From the NCBI RefSeq assembly GCF_029982035.1, contig NZ_CP104166.1, forward strand, positions 124,001-188,000: a stretch of DNA of 64,000 bases, read 5' to 3'. Of the stretch, positions 1 through 9,273 are shown piece after piece. Positions within the stretch are counted from its first letter, which is position 1, and each line of letters begins with the position of its first letter. The notes below the pieces were generated by a model. The model made no database searches. It had not been told where the DNA came from and worked only from the letters and a program-made list of their open reading frames with translations. The DNA is from Megaera polyxenophila. Lineage in GTDB: Bacteria; Pseudomonadota; Alphaproteobacteria; Rickettsiales; Rickettsiaceae. The position numbers were made by a program, and so were the translations under genes.

Positions 1-608
1 TCAATTTTGGTTAGATGAAGAATATCCGTCAATAGCCAAGCAAGCAGAATATGAAAAGGCAGAAATACATTGGTGCGACGAAGTAGGGATAAAACAAGAG
101 TGTCAGGTATTACAAAGCTATTCTTTAAAAGGAAAAACCCCTGTTGTGATTCATAAATCGAAGAGATTTAGTATAAACATGATATCCACTGTTACAAATA
201 ACGGTAAGCTAAGGTTTATGCTGTACGAAGAGACACTAAAAACAAATGTATTTATAGAATTTTTACGGAGGTTGGTAAAATACTCCAAGAAAAAAATCTT
301 CTTAATCCTAGATAATCTCAAGGTTCATCATAGCAAAAAAGTACAAATATGGACTCGGAAACATAAAAAGAAAATTTCTTTATTTTTTCTGCCTCCGTAT
401 ACTCCGCAACATAATCCGGATGAATATTTAAACAACGATTTAAAAAGAAATGTAAATAGGAAACATATACCTCTTACAAAATCTGAACTCCAAGGGAATT
501 TAAAATCTTACCTAAGGACTCTGCAAAATAACCCAGAACATATCAAAAGATTATTTCAGGCGAAAGAAGTAAAATATGCCGCCTAAGTCGGGTATTTAAT
601 TGGTGGGT
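1..608 (+). mobile_element. IS630-family element, right part (left part lies outside the window)
   Basis: The sequence matches, base for base where I compared it, the second half of the complete IS630 copy at 58965-60087 in the other orientation. It ends in the same 22-bp terminal repeat (about 587-608), followed by the TA at 609-610 that IS630/Tc1-mariner elements duplicate on insertion. The insertion cut the 3' end of the symporter gene at 608-1327. Identity with the second copy indicates recent transposition. Confidence 0.9.
2..586 (+). CDS. IS630 family transposase, C-terminal part (partial at window edge)
   Basis: This is an open frame running in from the window edge, coding for the last 194 residues of the transposase that is complete at 58987-60024. 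Visible landmarks are the catalytic aspartate in an HWCDEVG motif, the second aspartate in LILDNLKVHHS, and the acidic residues in the LPPYTPQHNPDEYL block typical of IS630 DDE enzymes. The missing N-terminal part holds the helix-turn-helix that binds the terminal repeats. The enzyme would cut and paste the element into TA sites. The protein equals the C-terminus of the other copy, so both may be active. Confidence 0.92.
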   Translation, partial: QFWLDEEYPSIAKQAEYEKAEIHWCDEVGIKQECQVLQSYSLKGKTPVVIHKSKRFSINMISTVTNNGKLRFMLYEETLKTNVFIEFLRRLVKYSKKKIFLILDNLKVHHSKKVQIWTRKHKKKISLFFLPPYTPQHNPDEYLNNDLKRNVNRKHIPLTKSELQGNLKSYLRTLQNNPEHIKRLFQAKEVKYAA

Positions 609-1327
609 TAATATAAAAAGACAAATAACTTATCCAAAGATAATGCGTTAGAAAAATTAAAAACTTCTTTGTAATCAAATACTGGATGAGTAGTTAAAGT
701 ATTAATAATAATATTAGTATTATCAATACTGTTCAAAAGAGCATAAGCTATAACCGGTATAACAACTATAAAAGTCAAAAACTGTATTATATCTGTAAAA
801 GTGACCGACTTTATCCCACCTAAAGATGAATATAAAGTTATTATAAATGCAGCAATAATAGTACCATAACCGCTTGAAATATCAAGTACATAGCTAAATA
901 ATAGACCAGCGAGTTTTAGCTGTATTGCTATTTTTCCTGTTATGCCTATAAAGCCAGCAATTGCTGTAATTATTCTTACCTTTTGACCAAACAAATCACC
1001 CATAGCTTCTGCTATTGATAATTTGCCTAAAAACTCACCCATACGCACAGCAAATATCATACCAATAAGTAACAAACAGATAGGATCTCCTATATCGGAC
1101 CACATAGAATAAAGACCTTTAGAGTAACCTTCAGAAATAATATTATAGAAAAAACTTCCACTAACCCAAGTAGCTACCAATGTAGCTACAATAGTGGCGG
1201 TACTAAAATCTCTATTACCTACGGCATATTCTTTAATATTCCTAATACCATGGCTAGAAGCAAGCCCTAGAATTATAGTAGCTATTAAAAACCCAATAAA
1301 AATTCCTGAATCTATGTCAAATTCCAT
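608..1327 (-). pseudogene. Sodium/solute symporter (SSF family), truncated by IS630
   Basis: The 239 residues are strongly hydrophobic with about six membrane segments and match the N-terminal half of SSF (PutP/SglT-like) symporters, including a GNRDFSTATI stretch after the first helix and a SLGGIKSVTFTDIIQ stretch, a well-known family signature near the fifth to sixth helix. SSF proteins normally have 12 to 14 helices and about 500 residues. Here the last codons and the stop come from the IS630 end at 608-610, so the C-terminal half is lost. In Rickettsia relatives such domains are sometimes fused to histidine kinases; nothing of that remains here. Loss of function is very likely. Confidence 0.8.
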
Positions 1328-1440
1328 GTTTGAAGTGTATTTTTAAATTACGTAACCCATAGTTGATTAATATATAAGCTTTTTAGGCAAAAATAAACAG
1401 GAATTTTTGCTCTAACATTTATTTGCCTTCCTTATTATAT

Positions 1441-2070
1441 TTAGTTAATTAGCGATAATACTTCTTGGTGAATCTTCTCTATTTCTTTGTTCCTACAATT
1501 GATTGTCTTGATCCGGTCTATATACATACTTGCAATAAGTTTGAACCTTTCGTAAACTGCTTGGTGAAAATTCATATTTTTATCTTCAAACTTATTTACG
1601 TCTCCCGTTTGGAAGCTTCTTTTTATGCCGATTTGCGGTTCTAGATCCATAAAAAATGTAACATCAGGCATAACAACTCTGTGATCATCACTTGCTCTCA
1701 TTAATTTGTTATGAAGGTCAAAGATATCTTCTATTGTAAGATTGTCTCCTGCTTGATAACAGGCAGTAGAATCAACAAATCTATCACAAATAACTGTATA
1801 TCCATCCCGCAAAGCGGGTACGATTAACTTGTTAATATGCTCATATCTAGCAGCCATAACCAGCATTAACTCAGAAACATGATACAAATGCTGATGAATC
1901 AGAAGTGTGCGAATTTCTTCAGCCTCCTTAGTGCCGCCTACCTCACGTGTATGGATAACCTTAATACCTTTTAAAACTAAATACTCATAAAGTTTCCTAC
2001 TCTGGGTAGACTTACCACTTCCCTCTCCCCCTTCAAAAGTAATAAATTTAGGGTTGTTCCAATTTTTCAT
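1441..2070 (-). CDS. tmk: Thymidylate kinase
   Basis: Tmk phosphorylates dTMP to dTDP with ATP in the cytoplasm, needed for dTTP supply. The 209-residue protein has the P-loop GGEGSGKST near residue 15, the TREVGGT substrate-loop motif, and CDRFVDST, the DR(Y/F) motif of the family. Length is normal. The open frame begins with GTG at 2073 directly followed by ATG at 2070; I chose the ATG. The gene overlaps the end of zapE by 23 bases, so the two are probably co-transcribed and translationally coupled on the minus strand. Confidence 0.93.
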   Translation of the reverse strand: MKNWNNPKFITFEGGEGSGKSTQSRKLYEYLVLKGIKVIHTREVGGTKEAEEIRTLLIHQHLYHVSELMLVMAARYEHINKLIVPALRDGYTVICDRFVDSTACYQAGDNLTIEDIFDLHNKLMRASDDHRVVMPDVTFFMDLEPQIGIKRSFQTGDVNKFEDKNMNFHQAVYERFKLIASMYIDRIKTINCRNKEIEKIHQEVLSLIN

Positions 2071-3127
2071 CACTACTATTCATCTCATTTAACCTTGAAA
2101 CAGCCCTTTGAAATTCAGCTAATCTCTTACCGGAGGTATATATTAAAGACGGCTCAGCTTCAAGTAAAGCAAATAATAACACCTTATAGAAATAAGCATT
2201 ATCAATAAAATTAATAACTCGGATAATAATATTTGTTTCGTCTTCAGCAACTCGCCTTACACCTTCGAGTACTATTATTCCAAATCTCTGACAAAGTTTT
2301 ACATAATCTGCATAACCAAAATCCTGCATAAATAGTTCATCAAAGTTAGTAAATAAAATGTTTTGATGAGTATTAGCAAAAATCACTTCCCGGCCAAACA
2401 CTGCAAATTTACCTGGATAAAGCTCTTCACTGGAACATAAGCTATTCTTAATTCTATTAAAGGCAGTATTATTTTCTTCATTAATAGGAAAAAGTATTTT
2501 ATTCCTGGTACTTGCTACTTTCTCTAAACGATAATCTTTTTCATTATCTAGATTCAAAACCATAAAATTTTTCTTTATGTTTTCAATAAAAGGTAAAAAT
2601 AATTCTCGCTGCAGACCATCTTTATATAAATCATCGGGAGCTGCATTAGTAGTTAGAAAAATAAAAACCCCGTTTTGAGATAAAAACGAAAATAACCTCA
2701 TTATAAGCATTGCATCCGTAATATCCTTTATCTCAAATTCATCAATACACAAAACTATGGCCCCACTTGCAATTTCATGGGCAAGGTTTTGAACTGTTTT
2801 ATCATCTCCGTTAGCTGACTGTAAACTATGGACTTTGTAGTGTAGCTCCTGCATAAAATTTTGAAAATGAATAAACTTTTTTCCAGCTAAAATCGTTGCA
2901 AAAAACATTTGCATAAGCATCGTTTTTCCGCACCCTACACCACCATAAAGATAAACGCCTTTAGGGCTTTTTGAATTTTTGAATTTGGCTAGAATATTTT
3001 CTACAAAAGATCTTTTATTTATGGACTCAGCTAATCTCTTCAAGCCCTCATATAAGAGATGTTGCCTTTTATCTAGAATTATATTCGGAAAACTGAAGCT
3101 AAAATCCATTTTAGCTTTTAGGTTCAT
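2048..3127 (-). CDS. zapE: AFG1/ZapE-family ATPase
   Basis: This is a P-loop ATPase of the AFG1/LACE1/ZapE family. The Walker A motif YGGVGCGKT lies near residue 62 and the Walker B motif CIDEFEI near residue 126, with a TTNAAPDDLY sensor-like stretch after it. In Escherichia coli ZapE acts at the Z-ring, and mitochondrial AFG1 helps degrade respiratory subunits; the role here is inferred from family only. The length of 359 residues is typical. It overlaps hemY by 17 bases upstream and tmk downstream, forming a tight minus-strand run. Confidence 0.88.
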   Translation of the reverse strand: MNLKAKMDFSFSFPNIILDKRQHLLYEGLKRLAESINKRSFVENILAKFKNSKSPKGVYLYGGVGCGKTMLMQMFFATILAGKKFIHFQNFMQELHYKVHSLQSANGDDKTVQNLAHEIASGAIVLCIDEFEIKDITDAMLIMRLFSFLSQNGVFIFLTTNAAPDDLYKDGLQRELFLPFIENIKKNFMVLNLDNEKDYRLEKVASTRNKILFPINEENNTAFNRIKNSLCSSEELYPGKFAVFGREVIFANTHQNILFTNFDELFMQDFGYADYVKLCQRFGIIVLEGVRRVAEDETNIIIRVINFIDNAYFYKVLLFALLEAEPSLIYTSGKRLAEFQRAVSRLNEMNSSDEKLEQP

Positions 3128-4181
3128 AGTTAAGAAGCTTTGGTTCTCTTATTTCCGCAACTTTATCATACAGACCTAAATATGCAGCTATTGCGAGGAA
3201 CAAAGCATTATTTTCTGACGGTTTAACAAGACCAGCCAAAGTCCCATAAATGGCATTTACGGAACTTCTTGAGCATTTGATATACATCTGGGCAATTTCA
3301 AAACACGGATTGCTGATAAAAGCTGATTTCAGTATTTTAAGTAACGAAGCAGAATTATTGATATTTACGTTTAATTCAGTATACAAATTTAATGCATCTA
3401 AATAGCCCGGTTTAAGCTCTAAAGACGATTCTAAAAATTTTACTGCTTCATTATCATTACCCGCAGAAACAGCATCTCTAGACGCTAAGTAGTAATAACC
3501 TGATATTTCTTCTGAGTAATGCTCCAATAACTTCATGTCGGCTCTTTGTAATTTAGAAATAACAAATATCATTTTGTTCCAAGCCGCAGTTTTTGCGTAA
3601 ATCCTAATTAGCATAATCATAAGGGAAGGCTGGGTATCATTTTCATTGAATGCCTTATTGGCATATTCTTCTGATTCTGCATATCGTCCATTATCAAAAA
3701 AGATTTGTGCCAGCCTTTTTGCAGCATATATACTATAATTCTTTTTACCTACTAAATTACGAAGCCTTTGAATTTGCACGTCCAAACTGCTTGACGATTC
3801 TGCGAGAACAAGATTTGAAAACTCCATGCAGTTTTCGCCCAAATCTGGTAAAAGCTTATTTGCTACCTCTAATGATTTCTCCTTATTACCCATGATAAGT
3901 TCTGAGATTATTTTTAATAAACACTCGTTTATTTTTTTTAGCTTTCTCTTATGCCAGCTACGGCTTATGATAAAAGGTAAATCAAATATCGAAAAGATAG
4001 TTTTTAGCCCTATCATTAATAACAACTGAGCAATTAAAAAGACGGCAATTAAAGTAAAGGTGGTTGTTTGAATCTGATAATCTAAAACTGATATATTAAC
4101 AGCTGAGTCAAATTCACTAATGGTATTAAAACCAAAATAAAGAAGGAAGAAAATCGTACATAAAATCAGAAATCTAATCAT
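3111..4181 (-). CDS. hemY: HemY-like TPR membrane protein
   Basis: The 356-residue protein starts with two hydrophobic segments (about residues 3-18 and 38-62), followed by helical TPR-like repeats such as the AKRLAQIFFDNGRYAESEEY and GYLDALNLY stretches. This is the HemY arrangement (HemY_N plus TPR) found downstream of hemD in many Proteobacteria. It is not the protoporphyrinogen oxidase that shares the name. The function is unsettled, though it is linked to haem synthesis by context. Position after hemD and the hypothetical membrane gene supports the call. It overlaps zapE by 17 bases. Confidence 0.75.
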   Translation of the reverse strand: MIRFLILCTIFFLLYFGFNTISEFDSAVNISVLDYQIQTTTFTLIAVFLIAQLLLMIGLKTIFSIFDLPFIISRSWHKRKLKKINECLLKIISELIMGNKEKSLEVANKLLPDLGENCMEFSNLVLAESSSSLDVQIQRLRNLVGKKNYSIYAAKRLAQIFFDNGRYAESEEYANKAFNENDTQPSLMIMLIRIYAKTAAWNKMIFVISKLQRADMKLLEHYSEEISGYYYLASRDAVSAGNDNEAVKFLESSLELKPGYLDALNLYTELNVNINNSASLLKILKSAFISNPCFEIAQMYIKCSRSSVNAIYGTLAGLVKPSENNALFLAIAAYLGLYDKVAEIREPKLLNYEPKS

Positions 4182-4281
4182 GTTTTTACTTAAATAATTT
4201 TATATCCCAAAGAATAACTTCTTGATTGTTGATATAACGCATACGAAAAATACGCCTATTATAAGCGGCAATTCTTAGTTA

Positions 4282-5067
4282 CTATTCCAAAAATTCCTGC
4301 TGCAAATCAATAGAGAACGCATACTCAATAAACGAACCAATTTTATTTTCAATTTTTGCTTTTAATTGTTTCCTTTCCTTATAAAAATCAGTTTCTTTTT
4401 TAATTTTTAAAAATTTACTAAAAATATCTGTATCAAATAAGAAAACCTGCTCATAAGACGGAACATTCTGAGCTAACATACTATCATAACGTTTGCACAA
4501 CACCATTAGTTCTTCAAATTCTTTTGGAAGTTCAATCTGCATTATAATATCCAAATTCTCGGAATACGATTGATCTTTATAAAATTTTTGCAGGAACTCA
4601 TTAACATTGGCAAGATAAATTCGGTAATCATTCAAGTCATTAATCAGGTTAGCATTAGCAATTTCTTGGCTGTTATCAGTAGCAGTATCTGCTGTATTAT
4701 CATACGGATTTAAATCCTCCGTATCGTTTAGCGCATCTGGTTCTCCCTCATCCAAATCTGGTGCAAATCGAGGTAATTCTTCGCTATTCTCAAGACAACA
4801 ACCATTAATATCTTTTGCCGTTTCATCATGCCTGGCTTCTTGCTGTTGGTTTTTGTGGGAAGGGAATAGATTCAAACGATCAAGTGTACTAAGCCATAAT
4901 TCTTTATAAGCAATAACAAAATACAGAACTAATCCGAAAGCCACAAGGAAAGCTAAACCAGCTATTCTAAAATTAGTTTTTTGCAGAGCGGGTTTAGGTT
5001 TTATATTTACTGCTGAATGATCATCATTTTCAAACTTTTTCTTTTTGTTGTTTTCTGTTGAGGTCAT
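4282..5067 (-). CDS. Single-span membrane protein in the Mic60/mitofilin position between hemD and hemY
   Basis: The 261-residue protein has a Lys-rich cytosolic N-terminus, one membrane helix near residues 33-53, an acidic low-complexity linker (about 75-135), and a helical C-terminal part. In many alphaproteobacteria the gene between hemD and hemY codes for Mic60/mitofilin (COG4223), which shapes intracytoplasmic membranes. The layout and the position fit, but the protein is short and the long coiled coil and mitofilin signature are not obvious to me. The call rests on context and is uncertain. The gene overlaps hemD by 38 bases, so coupled expression is likely. Confidence 0.5.
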   Translation of the reverse strand: MTSTENNKKKKFENDDHSAVNIKPKPALQKTNFRIAGLAFLVAFGLVLYFVIAYKELWLSTLDRLNLFPSHKNQQQEARHDETAKDINGCCLENSEELPRFAPDLDEGEPDALNDTEDLNPYDNTADTATDNSQEIANANLINDLNDYRIYLANVNEFLQKFYKDQSYSENLDIIMQIELPKEFEELMVLCKRYDSMLAQNVPSYEQVFLFDTDIFSKFLKIKKETDFYKERKQLKAKIENKIGSFIEYAFSIDLQQEFLE

Positions 5068-5725
5068 AATTCTCTAATTTTTCCAGGATTTGATCTGCAT
5101 AATCGCAAGTCACAATTTGTCTAAAATAATCCATTAGCAGCTTCTCTACTTTCGAACTTATAGCAATAATTACTGAATTTTCTATATATTTCAATAAATC
5201 ATTTACTAATATTAATTTTATCAGGGTTTTTGCGCAATTTTCTGAATATAGGGGAATATAATCCACACCACTTTTTAGGATTTGAATCTCCCGCTCCGAT
5301 AAATTATCTTTATATCTCACTTTGTAAACATTTATCATTTTAATTCCATGCGGCATCCTGGTGCTAATCATATTACTGGAAAGATAAATAGCATGGTTAT
5401 AGATATTGTGAGGTAATTTGTCTGTAAGTTCGGTTGCCGAGTAAGCAACATATTGAACATTATAACCTTTTTGCCTAGCTATTTCTGCACTGGTCGCTCC
5501 TACTACCCATACATTTTTTGTACCTTCATCAACAGGCAGAAGGTGTGCAGCTCTTTTACTTGTAACAATTATATCTGTAAAATCTTCGAGGACCGTTATG
5601 TTAAAAGGTAGGTTGACATGTTCAATTAAACTTAAATCTAAACAGGTATACCCCTTGGGAACAAGAATATGCCTTAAATAATTATTATCTTCTTCAGATC
5701 TTGTAAGTAATATTTTTTTTGCCAT
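5030..5725 (-). CDS. hemD: Uroporphyrinogen-III synthase
   Basis: HemD closes and inverts ring D of hydroxymethylbilane to give uroporphyrinogen III in haem synthesis. The family is poorly conserved. The evidence here is length (231 residues), the two-lobed pattern with TDIIVTSKRAAHLLP in the first half and SGVDYIPLYSENCAKTL in the second, the VVGATSAEIARQKGYNV block, and the following membrane protein and hemY. It heads the hem cluster, with its end overlapping the next gene by 38 bases. Confidence 0.85.
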   Translation of the reverse strand: MAKKILLTRSEEDNNYLRHILVPKGYTCLDLSLIEHVNLPFNITVLEDFTDIIVTSKRAAHLLPVDEGTKNVWVVGATSAEIARQKGYNVQYVAYSATELTDKLPHNIYNHAIYLSSNMISTRMPHGIKMINVYKVRYKDNLSEREIQILKSGVDYIPLYSENCAKTLIKLILVNDLLKYIENSVIIAISSKVEKLLMDYFRQIVTCDYADQILEKLENYDLNRKQQKEKV

Positions 5726-5810
5726 AATGCTCTTAGTAATACCATTCTACTAATGCTTAATGCTATCACGTAGGCTTCTCTTGTCAACAGTACAAGCAAT
5801 AGCCAAGTAG

Positions 5811-7157
5811 TTATTTCTTTGTACTATAAGGATTATCAGTTTTAGAAAAATACATTCTTATCGGCACACCAGGCATGGAAAAATTCTCTCGCAAGGAATT
5901 GAGCAAATATTTAGTATAAGCTTCGGTAATACTATCAGGATCATTCGAAAAGAATTTAAAAGTCGGGGGACGTGTTTTAATCTGTGTAACATATTTAAGC
6001 CTAACTCTTCTTCCCAATTTTTTCTGAAGAGGTAATTGATGAGTTTCAGTAGCAAACGCAAGCCAATCATTAAGTTTACTTGTTGTTATTTTTTTATTCC
6101 ATAAATCATACATTTCTACAGCTCTATCTAATACTTCATTCGTTTTATGCTGATTTATCGCAGAAATGAAAACCACTGGAATGCCTTTTACCTGAGGAAG
6201 AAATTTTTCTAGCTTATAGGTAAATTCTTCTTCATAATTTCGCCTTAATGTTATTAGATCCCATTTATTGACTGCAATTACTAGGCTTCTACCCTCTTCA
6301 ATTACGTAGTTAGCAATAGATAAGTCTTGTTGTTCTAAAGCAATTGTAGCATCTAGCATTAAAATAACAGTATTGGCAAATTTGATACTACCTATAGTAT
6401 CACCCGTAGATAATTTTTCTAAGCTCTTAGTAACATTTGCTTTTTTCCTAAGACCCGCTGTATCTATAAGCTTTAAATTATGATTTTTATACTTCCACTC
6501 TATTTCTATCGATTCTCTAGTAATACCCGCTTCTGGGCCAGTAATTAGCCTTTCTTCTCCCAAAATGGCATTAATAAATGTTGATTTTCCGGCATTTGGT
6601 CTACCTACTATAACTATCTGGACTGAATCAGAAGTTTGTGGATTAGAAATTTTTACAACATCTTCTGTGTCTATTTTAGCTGCAATTGCCTCATATAAAT
6701 CAGCAAGACCCTGACCATGTTCGGCAGAAATAGGTACTGGCACACCAAAACCTAAGCTATAAAATTCTTTATCATGAGTAAATTTTTTTTCTGATTTATT
6801 AGCTATAACTATATAATTTTTACTATATTTTCTAATAAAATTAGCAAAAAATTTATCAGCAGGTGTTACTCCAGATATGTTATCAACAATTAGACAAACT
6901 AGATCCGCATCGATTATGGCTTGCATAGTTTGTTGCATCATTCGATATTCTAACTGCCCTTCTTCTGATTCTTCAAGACCAGGGGTATCAACTACCCTAA
7001 ATAACATCGGCCCAATCTTGGCATCTGCATATTTTCTGTCTCTTGTTACCCCTGGAAGATCATGAACTATTGCTTTTTTCCTAATACTAAGCCTATTAAA
7101 TAAAGTAGACTTCCCAACATTTGGCCTTCCAACCAACGCAACTAATTTTTTATCCAT
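5811..7157 (-). CDS. der: Ribosome-assembly GTPase Der (EngA)
   Basis: Der is an essential GTPase with two G domains in tandem that helps assemble the 50S ribosomal subunit. Both P-loops are visible: GRPNVGKST near residue 10 and GRPNAGKST near residue 185. DTPGLEE and DTAGLRKK are the two G3 motifs, NKSEKK and NKWDL the two G4 motifs. The C-terminal part from about residue 350 is the KH-like domain. Length (448) is normal. The gene is separated from hemD by 85 bases. Confidence 0.96.
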   Translation of the reverse strand: MDKKLVALVGRPNVGKSTLFNRLSIRKKAIVHDLPGVTRDRKYADAKIGPMLFRVVDTPGLEESEEGQLEYRMMQQTMQAIIDADLVCLIVDNISGVTPADKFFANFIRKYSKNYIVIANKSEKKFTHDKEFYSLGFGVPVPISAEHGQGLADLYEAIAAKIDTEDVVKISNPQTSDSVQIVIVGRPNAGKSTFINAILGEERLITGPEAGITRESIEIEWKYKNHNLKLIDTAGLRKKANVTKSLEKLSTGDTIGSIKFANTVILMLDATIALEQQDLSIANYVIEEGRSLVIAVNKWDLITLRRNYEEEFTYKLEKFLPQVKGIPVVFISAINQHKTNEVLDRAVEMYDLWNKKITTSKLNDWLAFATETHQLPLQKKLGRRVRLKYVTQIKTRPPTFKFFSNDPDSITEAYTKYLLNSLRENFSMPGVPIRMYFSKTDNPYSTKK

Positions 7158-7214
7158 AATTATTTTAAATGCTAAAGGACCATTTTTATCGTTTTAAAAA
7201 CGATTTTATATTAC

Positions 7215-7706
7215 TTAATTATTGCTTCGTGCCTTATGGTTATGCACTCTATTTCTTTGATCAAAATTTTTATGAAAAACTTTATTTTTATATCTTTTAT
7301 CAGACTGAAAAAAAGATATACCACCAATCGTAGCGAAAGCAGACAAGAAAAAGACAGAAGCGATCATATAATGCCCACCGAATGCTAAAATGAGAACTGT
7401 CATGGCAATAATCCCTATTAAAGCAACTCCGCATATCTTCCCAAATTTAACTGCTCTATCGTATTTTTCAACATTAAGTAGTTCAATAGAATGGCGATAA
7501 TTCTGTTCTTTCTGCGCCATTTCAATAATTTTTTTTATAGTCCCAGGACTAATTTCTTCATATGCAGCCATGACATCTAATGGCGGCATAATATGTTTAT
7601 ACTGGCTACTGCTACTTACAGCTAAATTAGACGTCTTGCTAAATAATGCCTTACTATAGCCCTTGTTCAGACCGTTAGCATCAAAAAATTTTTTAGTTTC
7701 TTTCAT
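7215..7706 (-). CDS. DUF2335-like membrane protein
   Basis: The 163-residue protein carries the stretch HIMPPLDVMAAYEEISPG at residues 38-55, then IEMAQKEQNYRH, and then two membrane helices at about 90-110 and 115-133 with a basic C-terminal tail. This is the layout of the DUF2335 family of predicted membrane proteins, common near prophage and mobile regions. Its function is unknown; a holin-like role has been suggested only by shape. It lies between der and the GTA-like block on the same strand, 152 bases from the block, so it may belong to either transcription unit or to neither. Confidence 0.65.
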   Translation of the reverse strand: MKETKKFFDANGLNKGYSKALFSKTSNLAVSSSSQYKHIMPPLDVMAAYEEISPGTIKKIIEMAQKEQNYRHSIELLNVEKYDRAVKFGKICGVALIGIIAMTVLILAFGGHYMIASVFFLSAFATIGGISFFQSDKRYKNKVFHKNFDQRNRVHNHKARSNN

Positions 7707-7858
7707 GGTTATTTCTTAAGCTTTTATAAGCAATATCAATATAATCTTCAACTTTGAAAACATAAGTAACAATATCTCGAGGTTTCGATAACACCGATTT
7801 AGTATATACAAATCTAAAAACACTAAAAAAGCCAGAAAAAAAACACCTTATCGTTTGT

Positions 7859-8680
7859 TTATCGCACATTATTCTTAAAAAAACTATGTTCAGTTATTGT
7901 TGGTTCTCCCCTGAAATTTACTGCATTATTGAACTTATTGCAACAAGTTCTAAAGTTTTTATCACAACTTGGCCCTAAGCTCACTTCTTTATGTTTTAAT
8001 AAATCCTCATAAACTTCTTCCTCTAATGTAATTTGGTTATTATAATGAGCAATTATCCTGAAATTAATATTTTCCCCTGTTTTAGTAATAAATAGAGCAC
8101 TCCCCAAGTTATAATATCCGTTGTTTAGTTCCATACCTGAGACGCTAATAATGCGGGATTTGATAGATTGAATTCCGTATGACTTCCTATACCTGCTAAT
8201 ATCGATGCCACATTTACTATCACCCAAATTTGCTCGACATGTTTTGCTATAAAGCAGAAGTAATGACTGATTGTATTTAACTGTTTCCGGTTCACATTTT
8301 AAAGTAAAATCTAAATCATTTTTTACAAATTCTGTAATGAAATAAGTTATTAATGGAAATAGAACTTTATCATAATAATAGGAGATTTTTATTTTACATC
8401 CTACCAAATTCATTTTTCTGGTAATACCATTTATTTCAAAAATTCCTGTTAAATTAATTACGTTTTCAGCAGAATCGTTAAATTCCCCTTTGGTTAAGAT
8501 GATTGATGAAAATGGTAAAAATTTTTTGTTATTGGCTACAATTTCTTGGCCTGAAGAATTTAATTTTAGAACTGCTCCTGAGAATAAATATATTTCGTAT
8601 AAATAGGTAAAACTAACCTCATATCTAGAATTTACCAATTTGTCATGCCTCGTGGAAAAGTTATGATTATTTCCTCTCAT
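7859..8680 (-). CDS. GTA gp13-like protein (DUF2163), tail hub/baseplate component
   Basis: The 273-residue protein resembles the DUF2163 family (Rhodobacter capsulatus GTA gp13). The most telling part is the C-terminus, where a glycine-proline-serine-CDKNF run, then CCNKFNNAVNF and RGEP, match the Cys-rich signature of that family (CDK.F.TC...F.N..NFRG.P). Those proteins sit at the tail hub or baseplate of GTA particles, with the cysteines able to bind a metal. It overlaps the upstream gp12-like gene by four bases (ATGA), a sign of translational coupling. The frame is intact throughout. Confidence 0.78.
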   Translation of the reverse strand: MRGNNHNFSTRHDKLVNSRYEVSFTYLYEIYLFSGAVLKLNSSGQEIVANNKKFLPFSSIILTKGEFNDSAENVINLTGIFEINGITRKMNLVGCKIKISYYYDKVLFPLITYFITEFVKNDLDFTLKCEPETVKYNQSLLLLYSKTCRANLGDSKCGIDISRYRKSYGIQSIKSRIISVSGMELNNGYYNLGSALFITKTGENINFRIIAHYNNQITLEEEVYEDLLKHKEVSLGPSCDKNFRTCCNKFNNAVNFRGEPTITEHSFFKNNVR

Positions 8681-9273
8681 TCAAATACCTCTATTAGTGA
8701 AAGGTTTAATATTTCTATAGTTCCATCTGATTTTGGTTGATAATCAAAACTATCTTCGGAGAACCTAACAACTAAGTAGAACTCAAAACTAGCATATAAA
8801 GTTCTATCTTTTACCAATGCATCAGGAAGGAGCACTATTCCGTTGTTTTCATTAAGTTGGTATTCCTGAATCTCATCTTCTCCTGCATATAATTTTAAGC
8901 TATCTCTTTTAATTTTAGTAATTTTTCTGATATATGGGTATTTCTCATCCTGATAAATTTTACAAAGTTGAAAATCCTTCTTAATCCCATCACTTACACC
9001 AAGTGATTGCTTTTGAACGGTAAAATCAGCAATATCCCTTAATAGAAAAGCAAATCGGCTACCTCTTCTTGCTTTAAAAAAATTGTTAAACAGCCAAAAT
9101 TCATTTTTGGATAAAAAGCAATCTTTCAAAAAATATTGCCCTCTATGGTACTCCTGATCAAGGTTTCTAATTTCTCTACCGGAAGCACAAATAACTTTTG
9201 AAGTAAAAAATAACGACCTACCTACTAAAAATACCTCGCAGCATGATGGAAATAAAACTTCATGAAAACTCAT
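8677..9273 (-). CDS. GTA gp12-like protein (DUF2460), distal tail protein
   Basis: The 198-residue protein matches the DUF2460 family (TIGR02217; GTA gp12), a distal tail component. The FFKARRGSRFAFLLRD segment near residues 66-81 corresponds to the conserved K-A-R-R-G...FRFRDW..Y core of that family, and an RFSEDSFDY stretch lies near the C-terminus, where the family has its conserved R/F-D motif. It overlaps the gp8-like gene before it and the gp13-like gene after it by four bases each. The gene is in order with respect to the canonical GTA cluster, but gp9 to gp11 are absent in between. Confidence 0.8.
   Translation of the reverse strand: MSFHEVLFPSCCEVFLVGRSLFFTSKVICASGREIRNLDQEYHRGQYFLKDCFLSKNEFWLFNNFFKARRGSRFAFLLRDIADFTVQKQSLGVSDGIKKDFQLCKIYQDEKYPYIRKITKIKRDSLKLYAGEDEIQEYQLNENNGIVLLPDALVKDRTLYASFEFYLVVRFSEDSFDYQPKSDGTIEILNLSLIEVFE

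Noticed and set aside
3111..4181. HemY as protoporphyrinogen oxidase
   Set aside because: No FAD-binding motif; the protein is a helical TPR membrane protein, so only the operon name is shared.
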